Positions 8,383 through 17,732 of a stretch of DNA of 48,405 bases are shown piece by piece. The DNA comes from Silicimonas sp. (lineage in GTDB: Bacteria; Pseudomonadota; Alphaproteobacteria; Rhodobacterales; Rhodobacteraceae), in contig JAJEAC010000055.1 of assembly GCA_022824315.1 (NCBI GenBank), forward strand, positions 1 through 48,405, given 5' to 3'. A program made the translations under genes and the position numbers. The notes beneath the pieces are model-generated. The model did not search any database. It worked only from the letters and a program-made list of their open reading frames with translations, and had not been told where the DNA came from. Every line of letters starts with the position of its first letter. The stretch's first letter is position 1.

Positions 8383-9309
8383 TCAATCGGGCAACGCCAT
8401 CCCCAGGCCTTCGACGACCCTGCGGGCCACCTCGAGTGCCGTCCGCTCCCGCGCCTCGACTCCAGAACCACCAATGTGAGGGGTCAGAACGACGTTGGGA
8501 CAATCCAGGATCGGGCTGTCGCAAGGCAATGGCTCGCAAGAGAAGACGTCCAGCCCGGCCGCCGCGATGCGGCCACCACGCAGGGCGGCGGCCAGCGCTG
8601 CCTCGTCGATCAAGACGCCGCGGGCGGTGTTGATCAGGATGGCGTCCGTGCGCAGCTTCGAAAGCAGCGCCTCGTCCAGAACAGGCGAACGGCCGGGCAA
8701 CCCGTGAAGTGAAACGATTTGCGCGGTTGCAAGCAGGTTGTCGAGGCTCGCAGCGCGCAGCACCCCATCGGCGGCGAGGTCTGCATCGCTGGCATGTGTC
8801 GAGTGCGCGGCAACGGTCATCCCCAGCCCCGTTGCAAGTGTCGCCAGCTTGCGTGCCACGTGACCATAGCCGACAAGACCGAGGCGGCACCCAGACAGCT
8901 CTCGTGGAAGGATGCGCTCGCGGAAAGACCAGTCGCCGGCGCGCACGGCATGATCGGCGGCAGGAACTCTTCGGGCACAGGCAAACATCAGCGCGAGCGC
9001 ATGTTCAGCAACAGATTGCGCATTCGATCCGGGTGTGCTGACCACCCGAATGCCGCGCCTTTCGGCTTCGGCCTTGTCGATTCTGTCCGTCCCCGTTCCA
9101 TGGCTTGCGATGATTGCGAGGTTTGGGGCCGCCTTGATGGCCTCGGCGGAAAGTCCGCTGTTACGCGTGATCGCCGCTCTAGCGGTCAATAGATGGGGTT
9201 TGAGGACCGTCAGTTCCGGCGTAGGGGCCACGAAGACCGATAGACCGGCGTCTTGCAGCAGGTCCACTCCACAACGGGCGATGGGTTGCACGATGACGCA
9301 GTCGGTCAT
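8383..9309 (-). CDS. D-2-hydroxyacid dehydrogenase (phosphoglycerate dehydrogenase-like)
   Basis: A 308-residue NAD-dependent D-isomer-specific 2-hydroxyacid dehydrogenase. The substrate-binding half contains SHGTGTDRIDKAEAERRGI and the switch sequence STPGSNAQSVAEHALALM. The Rossmann glycine motif is LGLVGYGHVARKLA. The catalytic residues are the Arg in LINTARGVLID, the Glu in FSCEPLP and the His in VVLTPHIGGS. It would interconvert a 2-keto and a 2-hydroxy acid; the exact substrate is unknown. Its start overlaps the stop of the upstream Zn hydrolase (ATGA, 9306-9309), placing it in the GntR - hydrolase - dehydrogenase - pxpBC operon. The shared transcription suggests it acts on a by-product of the same pathway. 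Confidence 0.9.
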   Translation of the reverse strand: MTDCVIVQPIARCGVDLLQDAGLSVFVAPTPELTVLKPHLLTARAAITRNSGLSAEAIKAAPNLAIIASHGTGTDRIDKAEAERRGIRVVSTPGSNAQSVAEHALALMFACARRVPAADHAVRAGDWSFRERILPRELSGCRLGLVGYGHVARKLATLATGLGMTVAAHSTHASDADLAADGVLRAASLDNLLATAQIVSLHGLPGRSPVLDEALLSKLRTDAILINTARGVLIDEAALAAALRGGRIAAAGLDVFSCEPLPCDSPILDCPNVVLTPHIGGSGVEARERTALEVARRVVEGLGMALPD

Positions 9310-10604
9310 TTCGGGATGTCCGGCGGAGACAGGCAGAACCGCATAAGTACCTCCGCACCGACGCTGAAGTCGTTGATGTCCATGTGCTCGTCAGGGTTGT
9401 GGCTGCCGTTCTCGTTGCGAAGAAGCAGCATTCCGGTCGGAACACCGAGAGCCGCGAACGTGGCGGCGTCGTGGCCCGCGCCGCAGGGCATGTCGAGCAC
9501 GGGCTGCCGGACCTCATCGGCGGATTGTCTCAACCCGGCGATGACGGCCGGGTGCATTATGGCCGGCGTAGTGGACGTGCGCGGACCGAATTCGAAACTG
9601 ACGTTTCGATCATTTTCGATCGTGGCCGCTGTCGCCTTCAGCTCGATCGCGAATTCATCCAGCGAGGTGAGGGAATTGCTGCGGATATCGAGCGAGAACC
9701 GCACAAGGCCGGCAACCTTGGAGAACGAGGCTTCGTCGGGATCCGTCGCGATCTCGCCGACAGTCACGGTGAGGTCCTTGCCTCGCGCTTTGAACCGGCG
9801 CCACTGCTGGTCAAGTTCTGCGACCAGCTCGGAAACGGCCAGCACCGCATCACGGCGCGCCTCGCGCGGCGTCGTTCCCGAATGCGCATAGGCCCCACGG
9901 CAGACCGCGCGACGGAAACGCAGGCTGCCCCGGATATTTGTCACGATCCCGAGCGGCATGTCCTTCAACGCGAGGACTGGGCCCTGTTCGATATGCGGCT
10001 CCAGAAACACCGCCAGTTCTTCTGGAGCCCAATGGCCGCCGCCCAAGGCGACATCGTCAACGTGCCCGCCCGCCGATGCGATGGCCTGCCGCAGGGTGAC
10101 GCCGTCGCCCGCCCGCACCACCGTGTCCAGCTCCTGCGCCGTTAACCGCCCGAAGGCCGCGCGGCTCCCGATGTAAGAGGCCGAAAACCAGGCGCTTTCC
10201 TCAGCGCGGATCGCCATCACGGTGATCGGAGTAGGCGGCACCCGACCTGCGGCCACGAGACCCGAAACCACCGAGAGTCCCATCAGTACGCCCGCAGCTC
10301 CGTCGAAATTGCCGCCCTTGGGCACGGAATCCAGGTGCGAACCGATGACGATCCCGGGCGCATCGGCCTGGCCCGGCAGGGTCAGGTACTGGTTGCAGGC
10401 CGCATCGGTCTCGGTACCAAGCCCCAGCGCCTCGGCTTCCCTGCGGATAATGGCGTGAGCGATCTCCTCGCCCGGTCCATAGGACATCCGGGTGACCCCG
10501 CGTGTGTCCGTCGTCCGATGGCGCAACTCGGTGAACAGCCGTTCGGCCAGTGCAATGTCCGGCGGAATATCCGTGCTTTCGATGGCCAGGGAAGGATTGT
10601 TCAT
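9306..10604 (-). CDS. M20-family Zn-dependent amidohydrolase (allantoate amidohydrolase / N-carbamoyl-L-amino acid hydrolase type)
   Basis: A 432-residue enzyme of the hydantoinase/carbamoylase branch of peptidase family M20. The dinuclear metal site is visible: His in IGSHLDSVPKGGNFDGAAGV with the bridging Asp in NFDGA, Glu-Glu in MAIRAEESAWF, His in LEPHIEQGPVL, and the late His in CGAGHDAATFA. A dimerisation domain lies between about residues 215 and 335. The family hydrolyses N-carbamoyl amino acids, allantoate or ureidoglycine-like compounds, releasing ammonia and CO2. Its start overlaps the stop of the GntR gene (ATGA at 10601-10604). Linkage to 5-oxoprolinase suggests import and hydrolysis of cyclic or carbamoylated amino acids. 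Confidence 0.9.
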   Translation of the reverse strand: MNNPSLAIESTDIPPDIALAERLFTELRHRTTDTRGVTRMSYGPGEEIAHAIIRREAEALGLGTETDAACNQYLTLPGQADAPGIVIGSHLDSVPKGGNFDGAAGVLMGLSVVSGLVAAGRVPPTPITVMAIRAEESAWFSASYIGSRAAFGRLTAQELDTVVRAGDGVTLRQAIASAGGHVDDVALGGGHWAPEELAVFLEPHIEQGPVLALKDMPLGIVTNIRGSLRFRRAVCRGAYAHSGTTPREARRDAVLAVSELVAELDQQWRRFKARGKDLTVTVGEIATDPDEASFSKVAGLVRFSLDIRSNSLTSLDEFAIELKATAATIENDRNVSFEFGPRTSTTPAIMHPAVIAGLRQSADEVRQPVLDMPCGAGHDAATFAALGVPTGMLLLRNENGSHNPDEHMDINDFSVGAEVLMRFCLSPPDIPK

Positions 10605-11257
10605 CGCCTGCTTAGCCGGGCTATGATGCTGGCTCGAACCTGCTCGAGGTGCAATGCCATTGCCTCGGCGGTCTTCTCGCCATCGCCAACGCGAAGTGCG
10701 GCAATGATGTCCAGATGTTCCCGACAGGTCGCGACCGCACGTTCCGGAAGGTTCTTCAAGTCGAAGATCTGTGTCTTTCTGCGCAAGTTTCGCACGATGG
10801 CCGACAGTTGCGCGTTGCCGGCAGAATCCGAGATCAGGCTGTGCAGAGTGTCGTCGATCCAGCGAGTCTGGGACCGGTCCATTCCGCTCCCGGTTGCGTC
10901 CGCCATGTCGATTGCGCCGTGCAGCGAGCGCTCCAGCTCGTCGAGCGCCGCGTGGTCGACCTTGCCCGCCGCCATGCGTGACACCGCCGGCTCCAGCAAG
11001 GCGCGGACCTGCAGCGCGTCGAGAAACTCGTCGATGTGCATCTGCTTGATCTGGACGCCCATCCGCCCCTGACGGACGATCAGCCCCTCGCCCTCCAGCA
11101 TCAACAGGGCGTCCCGCACAGGGGTGCGGGACATTCCAAGCATGTCTGCCAGCTGACGTTCGTTCAATTGCTCGCCGGGCCGCGTCTTGCCCGACAATAT
11201 CAGGTCAAGGATCTGCTGATACGCCCTCGGCGCAAGCCTCTCGTCTTGTACGTTCAA
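10601..11257 (-). CDS. GntR-family transcriptional regulator, FCD subfamily
   Basis: About 218 residues. The N-terminal winged helix carries ERQLADMLGMSRTPVRDALLMLEGEGLI, a standard GntR recognition helix, followed by an all-helical FCD ligand domain. The frame stays open to a TTG at 11314. I prefer the TTG at 11257 because AGAAGG lies 9 bases upstream of it and homology begins with the helix that follows. It is divergent from the M24-ABC operon starting at 11526, and the palindrome at 11457-11470 lies between. It also leads its own operon (ATGA overlap with the next gene). It most likely represses both directions and releases in response to a small acid. No domain points to a specific ligand. 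Confidence 0.88.
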   Translation of the reverse strand: MNVQDERLAPRAYQQILDLILSGKTRPGEQLNERQLADMLGMSRTPVRDALLMLEGEGLIVRQGRMGVQIKQMHIDEFLDALQVRALLEPAVSRMAAGKVDHAALDELERSLHGAIDMADATGSGMDRSQTRWIDDTLHSLISDSAGNAQLSAIVRNLRRKTQIFDLKNLPERAVATCREHLDIIAALRVGDGEKTAEAMALHLEQVRASIIARLSRR

Positions 11258-11456
11258 GTCGGTGGACCTTCTGCCTGTCCAGTCCCAAGAGGACTTATCT
11301 GGTGGAAAGCTCAAATCTCAAGCCCCTTTATGGCAGGACGGATCCGTTCCAAGAGAGTCCATCCCTTGTGCACCACGGGAAGCCGTCGGACCATGGCGCA
11401 AGGTCAGAACAGATTTGCCGCACCCTTCATGCGCGTTGGTATTCACATGGTTGACG

Positions 11457-11470
11457 GATGGTATACCATC
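11457..11470. promoter_or_regulatory. Perfect 14-bp palindrome GATGGTATACCATC, probable GntR operator
   Basis: The palindrome lies between the GntR/FCD gene (start 11257) and the divergent M24 gene (start 11526), 56 bases before that start. It shares the core TGGTATACCA exactly with 5784-5795. The rest of the 11258-11525 gap holds no credible gene. Confidence 0.7.
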
Positions 11471-11525
11471 TCATAGGCTTTTTTGAAAGGCATTGGCGGC
11501 GATACGGGGGGAGCAGACGCAGGAC

Positions 11526-12704
11526 ATGTCAACTGAACCGTGCGCAGCCACTCCGTTCCCGCGGGAGGAACATCTGTCAAGGCAGGCGCGCTTGAGATCC
11601 GAACTTGGACGCCGAGGCTTGGACGCCATGCTTGTCTTCGCCCAGGAAAGCCATTTCTGGCTGACCGGCTATGACACCGGCGGCTACGTCTTTTTCCAAT
11701 GCGCCGTGATAACTGCGGATGACCGCCCGATCGTTCTGTTGACCCGCCGCCCAGATCTGGTTCAGGCGCGCCAAACCAGCACCATCGAAGACATCCGAAT
11801 CTGGTGGGATGCCGACGACGCCAATCCGGCAATGGACCTGAAATCCATTCTTGAGGAGCTCCGCCTCGACGGCGGGCGCATCGGGATCGAGTTGAACACC
11901 CACGGCCTGACCGGCTGGAACCTCTGGCGGGTCCAGCATGCCTTGGATGGCTGGTGCACGTTGGTCGATGACGACCACCTGATCCGCCGTCTTCGGCTGA
12001 TCAAGTCGCCGACAGAAATCGCCTATACACGCAAGGCGGCGGAAATCCTCGACCGGTCATTGGAGGCCGTCATCGCGGCTTCGCGCCCCGGCATTCTGGA
12101 CAGCGAAATCAAGGCGGCCTACCTGACATCGATCCTGCGGGACGGTGCGGACATGCCGCCCAATCCGCCACTGTTCAATTCGGGGCCGCGTGCCGTATAC
12201 GGGCGCGGCGTGTCAGAGCCTCGGCGGATCGAGGCGCAAGACCAGATCCTCGTGGAATATCCGGTCGCCTATCGCCGTTACAACGTCAAGACGGAATGGA
12301 CCATCCTGTTCGGCGACGTGCCCGCAGCGCATCGCAAGATGTATGACGTCGCCCGTGAAACCCTGCATCGGATGACGGAAATCGCGCGCCCTGGAACGAC
12401 CCTGGGCGAGATCTTCGACGTTCATGCCCGCGGGCTCGACGAAGGCGGCTACAAGAGACACCGTTACGGGGCGACAGGCTATTCGGTGGGTTGCACGTTC
12501 TCTCCAACTAGCATGGATGTGCCGCCTATGATCTATTCGGGAAACGCAACTGTTTGCGAACCCGGAATGACGCTGTTCTACCATGTCATGATTGGAGACA
12601 GCGACACCGGCTACGGGATGGGCGTCGGCCATACCCTTCTGGTGACGGACGGGGCGCCGGAAATACTGACCGGACTGCCCGACGACCTGACTGTAGTACA
12701 CTGA
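11526..12704 (+). CDS. M24-family creatinase-like protein (paralogue A)
   Basis: A 392-residue protein with a creatinase N-terminal domain (LDAMLVFAQESHFWLTGYDTGG) and a pita-bread domain. The ATG at 11526 is chosen over an upstream TTG at 11493 because the paralogue at 18950 aligns from here. The metal ligands of aminopeptidases are absent: the Asp-Asp region reads AQDQILVEYPVAYRRYNVKTE. The usual catalytic His stretch reads AVYGRGVSEPRR, so His is replaced too. The late segment YSVGCTFSPTSMDVPPMIYSG is almost identical to the paralogue. It may be an amide-bond or ring-opening hydrolase with a reworked active site, or a non-catalytic binding protein. It is first in the operon and lies 57 bases before the ABC binding protein. 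Confidence 0.85.
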   Translation: MSTEPCAATPFPREEHLSRQARLRSELGRRGLDAMLVFAQESHFWLTGYDTGGYVFFQCAVITADDRPIVLLTRRPDLVQARQTSTIEDIRIWWDADDANPAMDLKSILEELRLDGGRIGIELNTHGLTGWNLWRVQHALDGWCTLVDDDHLIRRLRLIKSPTEIAYTRKAAEILDRSLEAVIAASRPGILDSEIKAAYLTSILRDGADMPPNPPLFNSGPRAVYGRGVSEPRRIEAQDQILVEYPVAYRRYNVKTEWTILFGDVPAAHRKMYDVARETLHRMTEIARPGTTLGEIFDVHARGLDEGGYKRHRYGATGYSVGCTFSPTSMDVPPMIYSGNATVCEPGMTLFYHVMIGDSDTGYGMGVGHTLLVTDGAPEILTGLPDDLTVVH

Positions 12705-12722
12705 CGCGACGAAAAGCGAACC

Positions 12723-12741
12723 GTCCGGTACACTGCCGGAC
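12723..12741 (+). promoter_or_regulatory. Short hairpin ahead of the binding-protein gene
   Basis: GTCCGG, a 7-base loop and CCGGAC lie between the M24 stop (12704) and the binding-protein start (12762), just before its AAGGAG ribosome site. Such inter-cistronic stems often protect or boost the binding-protein message. Its function here is inferred. Confidence 0.4.
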
Positions 12742-12761
12742 AACAACAAGGAGAACCGAAA

Positions 12762-14297
12762 ATGTCATTCTACGATATCCCACGTCGCAGCGCGCTTCTG
12801 GGCATGGCGCTGGCGCTCGCCGTGCCAACTCTGGGCGCCGCTCAAGGCGATCCGAAAATGGGTGGAACACTCAAGATCAGCCATTCCACCCGGATCGCAA
12901 CGCTGAACGTGCTGTCACTGTCGGGGCCGGCGGAATACCCGGTGATCGACATGGCCTATTCCGGCCTGACACGGATCGGTCCCGACAGCCAGCCGATGCC
13001 CGACCTCGCCGAGAGCTGGGAAGGCAGTGCCGACGCCACCGAGTTCACGTTCCACCTTCGCGAGGGCGTGACCTTTCACGACGGGACGCCAGCGACGGCC
13101 TCGGACGTGGTCGCCACCTACGAGGCGATTCTGAATCCCGACATTCCGGCCTCGGCTGCATCGGTTCTCAACATGATCGACAGCGTCGAAGCGGTTGACG
13201 ACCTGACCGTGAAATTCAGCCTCAAGACGCCCTTTGCCGACTTCCCGACATCAACCGCACACGCCAACGCGCGGATCATGTCGGAAGAGGCGCTGGCCGG
13301 CGATCATGCGATGCTCGAAACCGTCGTGAACGGCACCGGCCCCTTCAAGATGGAAAGCTATGACAGTGCACGGATTACCCGGCTGGTGCGAAACGATGAC
13401 TACTTCATCGAGGGCAAGCCCTACCTCGACGCCGTCGAGATGCACCTGTTCCCGGATCTGGCGGCGGAGACCACGAACTTCCTGTCCGGCGACATCGACG
13501 TGATGCTGCTGGTCCAGCAAGCCGACTACGAGCGCATTTCGAGCGCACCTGGGGTCAATGCGCTGCGGGTGCCTTCGGGTCGCTACGTGAACGTGGTGAT
13601 GCGCTTCGACCAGGAACCTTTCAACGATCTGCGCGTGCGCGAGGCCCTGGCCTATGCAATCGACCGCCAGCTTCTCGTCGACCTCGTGCTCGAGGGGCTC
13701 GGCCGGCCTGCGCATGACAATATCCTGTCACCGGAGTTCAGGTTCCGCATCGACACGCCAGAAAAGAACTACGATCCGGAAAGGGCGAAGGCGCTTCTGG
13801 CCGAGGCCGGCTATCCCGATGGCCTCAAGCTCGATCTCGTCGCCTCGAACCGTCCGGCGATCCGGGCGCAGGTGGCAATCGCGATCAAGCAGATGGCATT
13901 GCCTGCCGGCTTCGACATCAATGTCGAGACCATGCCGCACGACACCTACCTCGCCAACGTCTGGCGCAAGGGCGGATTCTACATGGCCTACTGGGGGATG
14001 CAGCCGACCGAAGACGCGACCTTCAACCTGCTCCTGACGTCAAATGCCTCTTACGAGGACACTGGCTGGGCGAACGAGGAGTTCGACGCCCTGGTGCAGG
14101 CGGGTCGTTCGACCACGATCGAATCAGAGCGTGCCGATGCCTATACCAAGGCCCAGGAACTGATGCTCGCCGAACTGCCCTACATCATCGCGTTCTACGA
14201 GGACGTCCTGACGGCCAGCAGGGAGAAAGTGCAAGGCTACACGTTGAACCCGATCAACCGGTATTTCTACCTGGAAAACGTCTGGCTCGACGAGTGA
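12762..14297 (+). CDS. ABC importer, dipeptide/oligopeptide-type solute-binding protein (SBP_bac_5)
   Basis: A 511-residue family 5 binding protein. The N-terminus PRRSALLGMALALAVPTLGA is a signal peptide with a twin-arginine look, so Tat export is possible. The mature part has MGGTLKISHSTRIATLN, LAESWEGSADATEFTFHLREG, VTFHDGTPATASDVV and the family segment DLRVREALAYAIDRQ. It ends YFYLENVWLDE. A good ribosome site (AAGGAG) precedes the ATG. It heads a complete importer (two permeases, fused ATPase), followed by M20 and M24 hydrolases. The ligand is probably a modified di- or oligopeptide or a compact amide rather than plain peptide, inferred from these neighbours. Confidence 0.92.
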   Translation: MSFYDIPRRSALLGMALALAVPTLGAAQGDPKMGGTLKISHSTRIATLNVLSLSGPAEYPVIDMAYSGLTRIGPDSQPMPDLAESWEGSADATEFTFHLREGVTFHDGTPATASDVVATYEAILNPDIPASAASVLNMIDSVEAVDDLTVKFSLKTPFADFPTSTAHANARIMSEEALAGDHAMLETVVNGTGPFKMESYDSARITRLVRNDDYFIEGKPYLDAVEMHLFPDLAAETTNFLSGDIDVMLLVQQADYERISSAPGVNALRVPSGRYVNVVMRFDQEPFNDLRVREALAYAIDRQLLVDLVLEGLGRPAHDNILSPEFRFRIDTPEKNYDPERAKALLAEAGYPDGLKLDLVASNRPAIRAQVAIAIKQMALPAGFDINVETMPHDTYLANVWRKGGFYMAYWGMQPTEDATFNLLLTSNASYEDTGWANEEFDALVQAGRSTTIESERADAYTKAQELMLAELPYIIAFYEDVLTASREKVQGYTLNPINRYFYLENVWLDE

Positions 14298-14301
14298 CCA
14301 C

Positions 14302-15252
14302 GTGACACTAGGTTACCTTGTCCGGCGTCTTCTGGCGGTAATCCTGGTCCTTTTTGTCGTGACTTTCGCGGTCTTCGCGATCACGATGATTCTGCCGGGA
14401 AACGCCGCCGTGATGATCCTGGGCGAGTACGGAACGGATGAGGCCGTGGCTGCACTGGAGAGCAGACTCGGCCTCAACCGGCCCTGGTACATTCAATATC
14501 TTGACTGGATCGGCGGTATCTTGCGCGGCGATTTAGGCCAATCGCTGCGCCTGTCATTGCCGGTCGCCGACGTGGTTGGCGATGCGTTCTGGAATTCCGC
14601 CTCGCTGGCCGTAACGGCACTGGTATCGGTCACGGTCATTGCCATCCCGCTGGGCGTCCTGGCCGCCATCAAGCGGGGAACCGTGGCCGATCTCATCATC
14701 GGAATGTTTTCCTATATCGGTGCCTCAATGCCGGAATTCGTGACCGCAACGCTGCTTCTGATCTTCCTTGCGGGACCGGCATTGGGGCTTTTCCCGGCAG
14801 GCGGTTTTGTCTCAGTGGGCGAGAGCCTGGGCGGCTTTTCGTCGCACGTGGTCCTGCCGGCGGCCACGCTCGGCCTGATACTGACAGCACATATCTCGCG
14901 CCAGGTGCGGTCGGAGATGTCCGAGGTCCTGTCGAGCGACTACATCCGCGCGGCGCGGCTGAAAGGGTTGCGCGAACGCCGCGTGATCCGCCGCCACGCG
15001 CTGCCAAACTCGCTGGCCCCGGCCGTGGCGGTGATCTCGCTCGATATCGGGTATCTTCTGGGCGGCATCATCGTGGTTGAAGAGATCTTTGCCTGGCCCG
15101 GGCTCGGACGCCTCCTGATCTACGCGTTGGAAAACCGTGATCTTCCGGTGATTCAGGCCATCACGCTGGTTCTCGCGACGGTCTATGCGCTGTCGAATCT
15201 CCTGTCCGATATCGTGATCGCCATCCTGGACCCGCGGGTGCGCTATGCCTAA
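14302..15252 (+). CDS. ABC importer permease, DppB type
   Basis: A 316-residue inner-membrane permease with about six hydrophobic helices. The first is LLAVILVLFVVTFAVFAITM. The cytoplasmic coupling (EAA) loop is SDYIRAARLKGLRERRVIRR with following HALPNSLAP. The C-terminus DIVIAILDPRVRYA is typical of DppB/OppB. The start is GTG, 4 bases after the binding-protein stop, and the end overlaps the next permease. It pairs with the DppC-type protein to form the channel. Confidence 0.92.
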   Translation: MTLGYLVRRLLAVILVLFVVTFAVFAITMILPGNAAVMILGEYGTDEAVAALESRLGLNRPWYIQYLDWIGGILRGDLGQSLRLSLPVADVVGDAFWNSASLAVTALVSVTVIAIPLGVLAAIKRGTVADLIIGMFSYIGASMPEFVTATLLLIFLAGPALGLFPAGGFVSVGESLGGFSSHVVLPAATLGLILTAHISRQVRSEMSEVLSSDYIRAARLKGLRERRVIRRHALPNSLAPAVAVISLDIGYLLGGIIVVEEIFAWPGLGRLLIYALENRDLPVIQAITLVLATVYALSNLLSDIVIAILDPRVRYA

Positions 15253-16063
15253 GGCGTTCCGGGCGGCAGCCGGCATGACCGGGCTTGGCCTGTTGCTGCT
15301 TGTCATGGGGGCGGCGATTTTCGGGCCGTTCCTGGCACCCTACGATCCGCAGGCCTTCCACCCCGCCGTCCGTCTGCAGGGACCGTCGGCAGCACATTGG
15401 CTGGGCACCGATCAGTTCGGTCGCGACTTGCTGTCCCGGCTGTTGAACGGCGCACCATCGACGGTCTTTTTTGGCCTTGGCGCGACGCTTTTGGGGGTGG
15501 GCGCAGGCAGCATGATCGGGGTGATTGCAGGTACCGCGGGCGGCTGGGTCGACAGCGTCATCATGCGCATCCTGGATGGGTTGCTGGCAGTACCCGAACT
15601 GCTCTTCACGCTGCTCATCGTCACCTTTCTCGGCGGGGGCATGGGACAGGCGATGCTCGCGGTCGCCATTGCCTTCACCCCGGGAATGGCGCGGATCGCG
15701 CGCAGTTCGGTGCTGTCGATCCGGACCCGGGAATATGTGCTCGCCGCCGTCGCGCGCGGCGAGCCCTCGCACTACATCGTCCTGCGCGAGGTCCTGCCGA
15801 ATGCGGTCGGCCCGATCATCGTCGAGGCCACCATCCGCGTGGCATTCGCGATCATGATCGGAGCCACGTTGGGCTTTCTCGGGCTGGGCGCTCAACCGCC
15901 CTCGACCGAATGGGGCCTGATGGTCGCCGAAGCGCGGCAGTTCATGTTCCGGAACGCCTGGACCGTGGCCGTGCCCGGCGTCGCGATTGCCATGGCGGCC
16001 ATGGGGTTCAACCTCTTCGGCGATGCGCTGCGCGACAGCCTCGACCCGCGGCGGAGCCACTGA
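15245..16063 (+). CDS. ABC importer permease, DppC type
   Basis: A 272-residue permease. An N-terminal helix (GLGLLLLVMGAAIFGPFLAP) is followed by the periplasmic signature HWLGTDQFGRDLLSRLLNGA, which defines the DppC/OppC family, then five more helices and an EAA loop (REYVLAAVARGEPSHYIVLR). It ends FNLFGDALRDSLDPR, the usual family terminus. It overlaps the DppB-type gene by 8 bases and is followed one base later by the fused ATPase. Confidence 0.92.
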   Translation: MPKAFRAAAGMTGLGLLLLVMGAAIFGPFLAPYDPQAFHPAVRLQGPSAAHWLGTDQFGRDLLSRLLNGAPSTVFFGLGATLLGVGAGSMIGVIAGTAGGWVDSVIMRILDGLLAVPELLFTLLIVTFLGGGMGQAMLAVAIAFTPGMARIARSSVLSIRTREYVLAAVARGEPSHYIVLREVLPNAVGPIIVEATIRVAFAIMIGATLGFLGLGAQPPSTEWGLMVAEARQFMFRNAWTVAVPGVAIAMAAMGFNLFGDALRDSLDPRRSH

Positions 16064-16064
16064 G

Positions 16065-17717
16065 GTGGCGGGCGACAACTCACAAGGCGGCGGCGTGGAC
16101 ACGCCCGTCCTGAATGTTTCCGGGTATTCGCTCAGCTACGCGACGCCGTCCGGCCCGATCCACGCCCTGACGAACATCGACCTTCGCGTGGCGCACGGCC
16201 AGACACACGGCCTGGTGGGAGAGTCGGGGTCCGGAAAGTCCTCCCTGGCCTGGGCGATCCTGCGATATCTTCCGGAAAACGCGATCGAGAACGACGGGAG
16301 GCTGCTTCTGTCGGGTGAAAGCCTTCGCGACCGGACGCTTCCGCAGATCCTGGAAATCAGGGGTCGGCGGATCAGCATGGTCTTTCAGGACCCCTCCACC
16401 TCGCTCAACCCCGCAATGCGCCTGGGCGAGCAACTCTCGGAAGTCCTGATCCGCCACCGGGGCCTGACGTCGCAGGAAGCCCTGGAGGAGAGCGAAGCCG
16501 CGCTGGCCCGGACCGGCATTGCGAAACCCAAGGACATGCTGCGCCGTTACCCGCACGAGGCGTCAGGCGGCGAAAAGCAAAGGGTGGTCATCGCGACCGC
16601 CTTTGCCTGCGACCCCGAACTGATCGTCTTCGACGAGCCGACCACGGCTCTCGACATCATCACGGCGCAGCAGATTCTGGAGCTGTTCAATCAACTGCAG
16701 GACGAAACGTCGATTTCGGCGCTCTACATCTCGCATGATCTGGGCCTCGTGTCCCGGGTGGCCGACGTCGTATCGGTCATCAGCGCGGGCGAGATCGTCG
16801 AAAGCGGGACGTGCGCCGAGGTTTTCCGAACCCCCAAAGACGACTACACGAAAGCGCTGCTTGGCGCTGTCCCCAATCCGAAACACTGGCTGGGCGTCGC
16901 GGAGCCGCCGCCCGAGACGCCCGCACTGATGTCTGCAAAGGGCATTACCGTCGAATACGGGCGCCAGTCGCTTCTCGGGCAGCTGTTGGCCCCTAAACCC
17001 ACGCATCTTGGCGCGCAGGAGGTCAGCATCGAGGTCCGGAAGGGGGAGCTTGTCGGATTGGTCGGAGAATCGGGCTCGGGCAAGTCCACCATGGGCAAGG
17101 TCCTGTCAGGCTTGCAGGATTTTGACGGTACCGTCCGTTTCGGCGACCGGAACTTTGCAAGGCTGACAGAGATTGACCGCGCCTACCGCCGCGCCGTGCA
17201 GATCGTCTTTCAGCACCCCGATGCGTCGCTCAATCCGCGGCAGCGCGTGCGGGAAATCCTTTCGCGCCCACTGAAACTCTACGGCATCGTGCCACCGGAA
17301 CAACGTGCAGAGCGCATCGCGACTCTTCTGGAACAGGTGCGCCTGCCGAGAGAGTTCGCCGACCGGCTGCCGCACCAGCTGTCGGGCGGAGAAAAACAGC
17401 GCGTCGCGATCGCCCGGGCATTCGCCGCAGAGCCCGAACTCGTGATTTGCGACGAGATCACGGCCTCTCTGGATGTGTCGGTTCAGGCCTCGGTCGCCGA
17501 ACTCCTGGTAAGCCTTCAGCGTCAAACCGGCACCGCGTGCCTGTTCATCACCCATGACCTGAACCTCGTCCGCCAGCTTGCACACCGGATTTGCGTCATG
17601 CAGAACGGCAAGCTGATGGACGCATTCCATCGAGACGATGCGGAAAGGCCGGACCGGAACCCATACACCCGTGCCTTGCTCAAGGCCGTTCCGCCGCCCG
17701 CCAGTCAAGCCGCCTGA
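16065..17717 (+). CDS. ABC importer ATPase, fused DppD-DppF type (two nucleotide-binding domains)
   Basis: About 550 residues with two complete ATPase domains in one chain. Domain 1 has Walker A GESGSGKSS, signature ASGGEKQRV and Walker B LIVFDEPTTALD. Domain 2 has [18 protein letters not shown] and LVICDEITASLD. The GTG at 16065 follows the permease stop by one base; GTG at 16095, with AAGGCGG upstream, is the alternative. An in-frame extension to 15987 overlaps the permease and is rejected. The Cys-rich C-terminal tail usual after each DppD/DppF domain is absent. It energises the importer encoded just upstream. Confidence 0.92.
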   Translation: MAGDNSQGGGVDTPVLNVSGYSLSYATPSGPIHALTNIDLRVAHGQTHGLVGESGSGKSSLAWAILRYLPENAIENDGRLLLSGESLRDRTLPQILEIRGRRISMVFQDPSTSLNPAMRLGEQLSEVLIRHRGLTSQEALEESEAALARTGIAKPKDMLRRYPHEASGGEKQRVVIATAFACDPELIVFDEPTTALDIITAQQILELFNQLQDETSISALYISHDLGLVSRVADVVSVISAGEIVESGTCAEVFRTPKDDYTKALLGAVPNPKHWLGVAEPPPETPALMSAKGITVEYGRQSLLGQLLAPKPTHLGAQEVSIEVRKGELVGLVGESGSGKSTMGKVLSGLQDFDGTVRFGDRNFARLTEIDRAYRRAVQIVFQHPDASLNPRQRVREILSRPLKLYGIVPPEQRAERIATLLEQVRLPREFADRLPHQLSGGEKQRVAIARAFAAEPELVICDEITASLDVSVQASVAELLVSLQRQTGTACLFITHDLNLVRQLAHRICVMQNGKLMDAFHRDDAERPDRNPYTRALLKAVPPPASQAA

Positions 17718-17732
17718 CACGGAGACCCAGAA

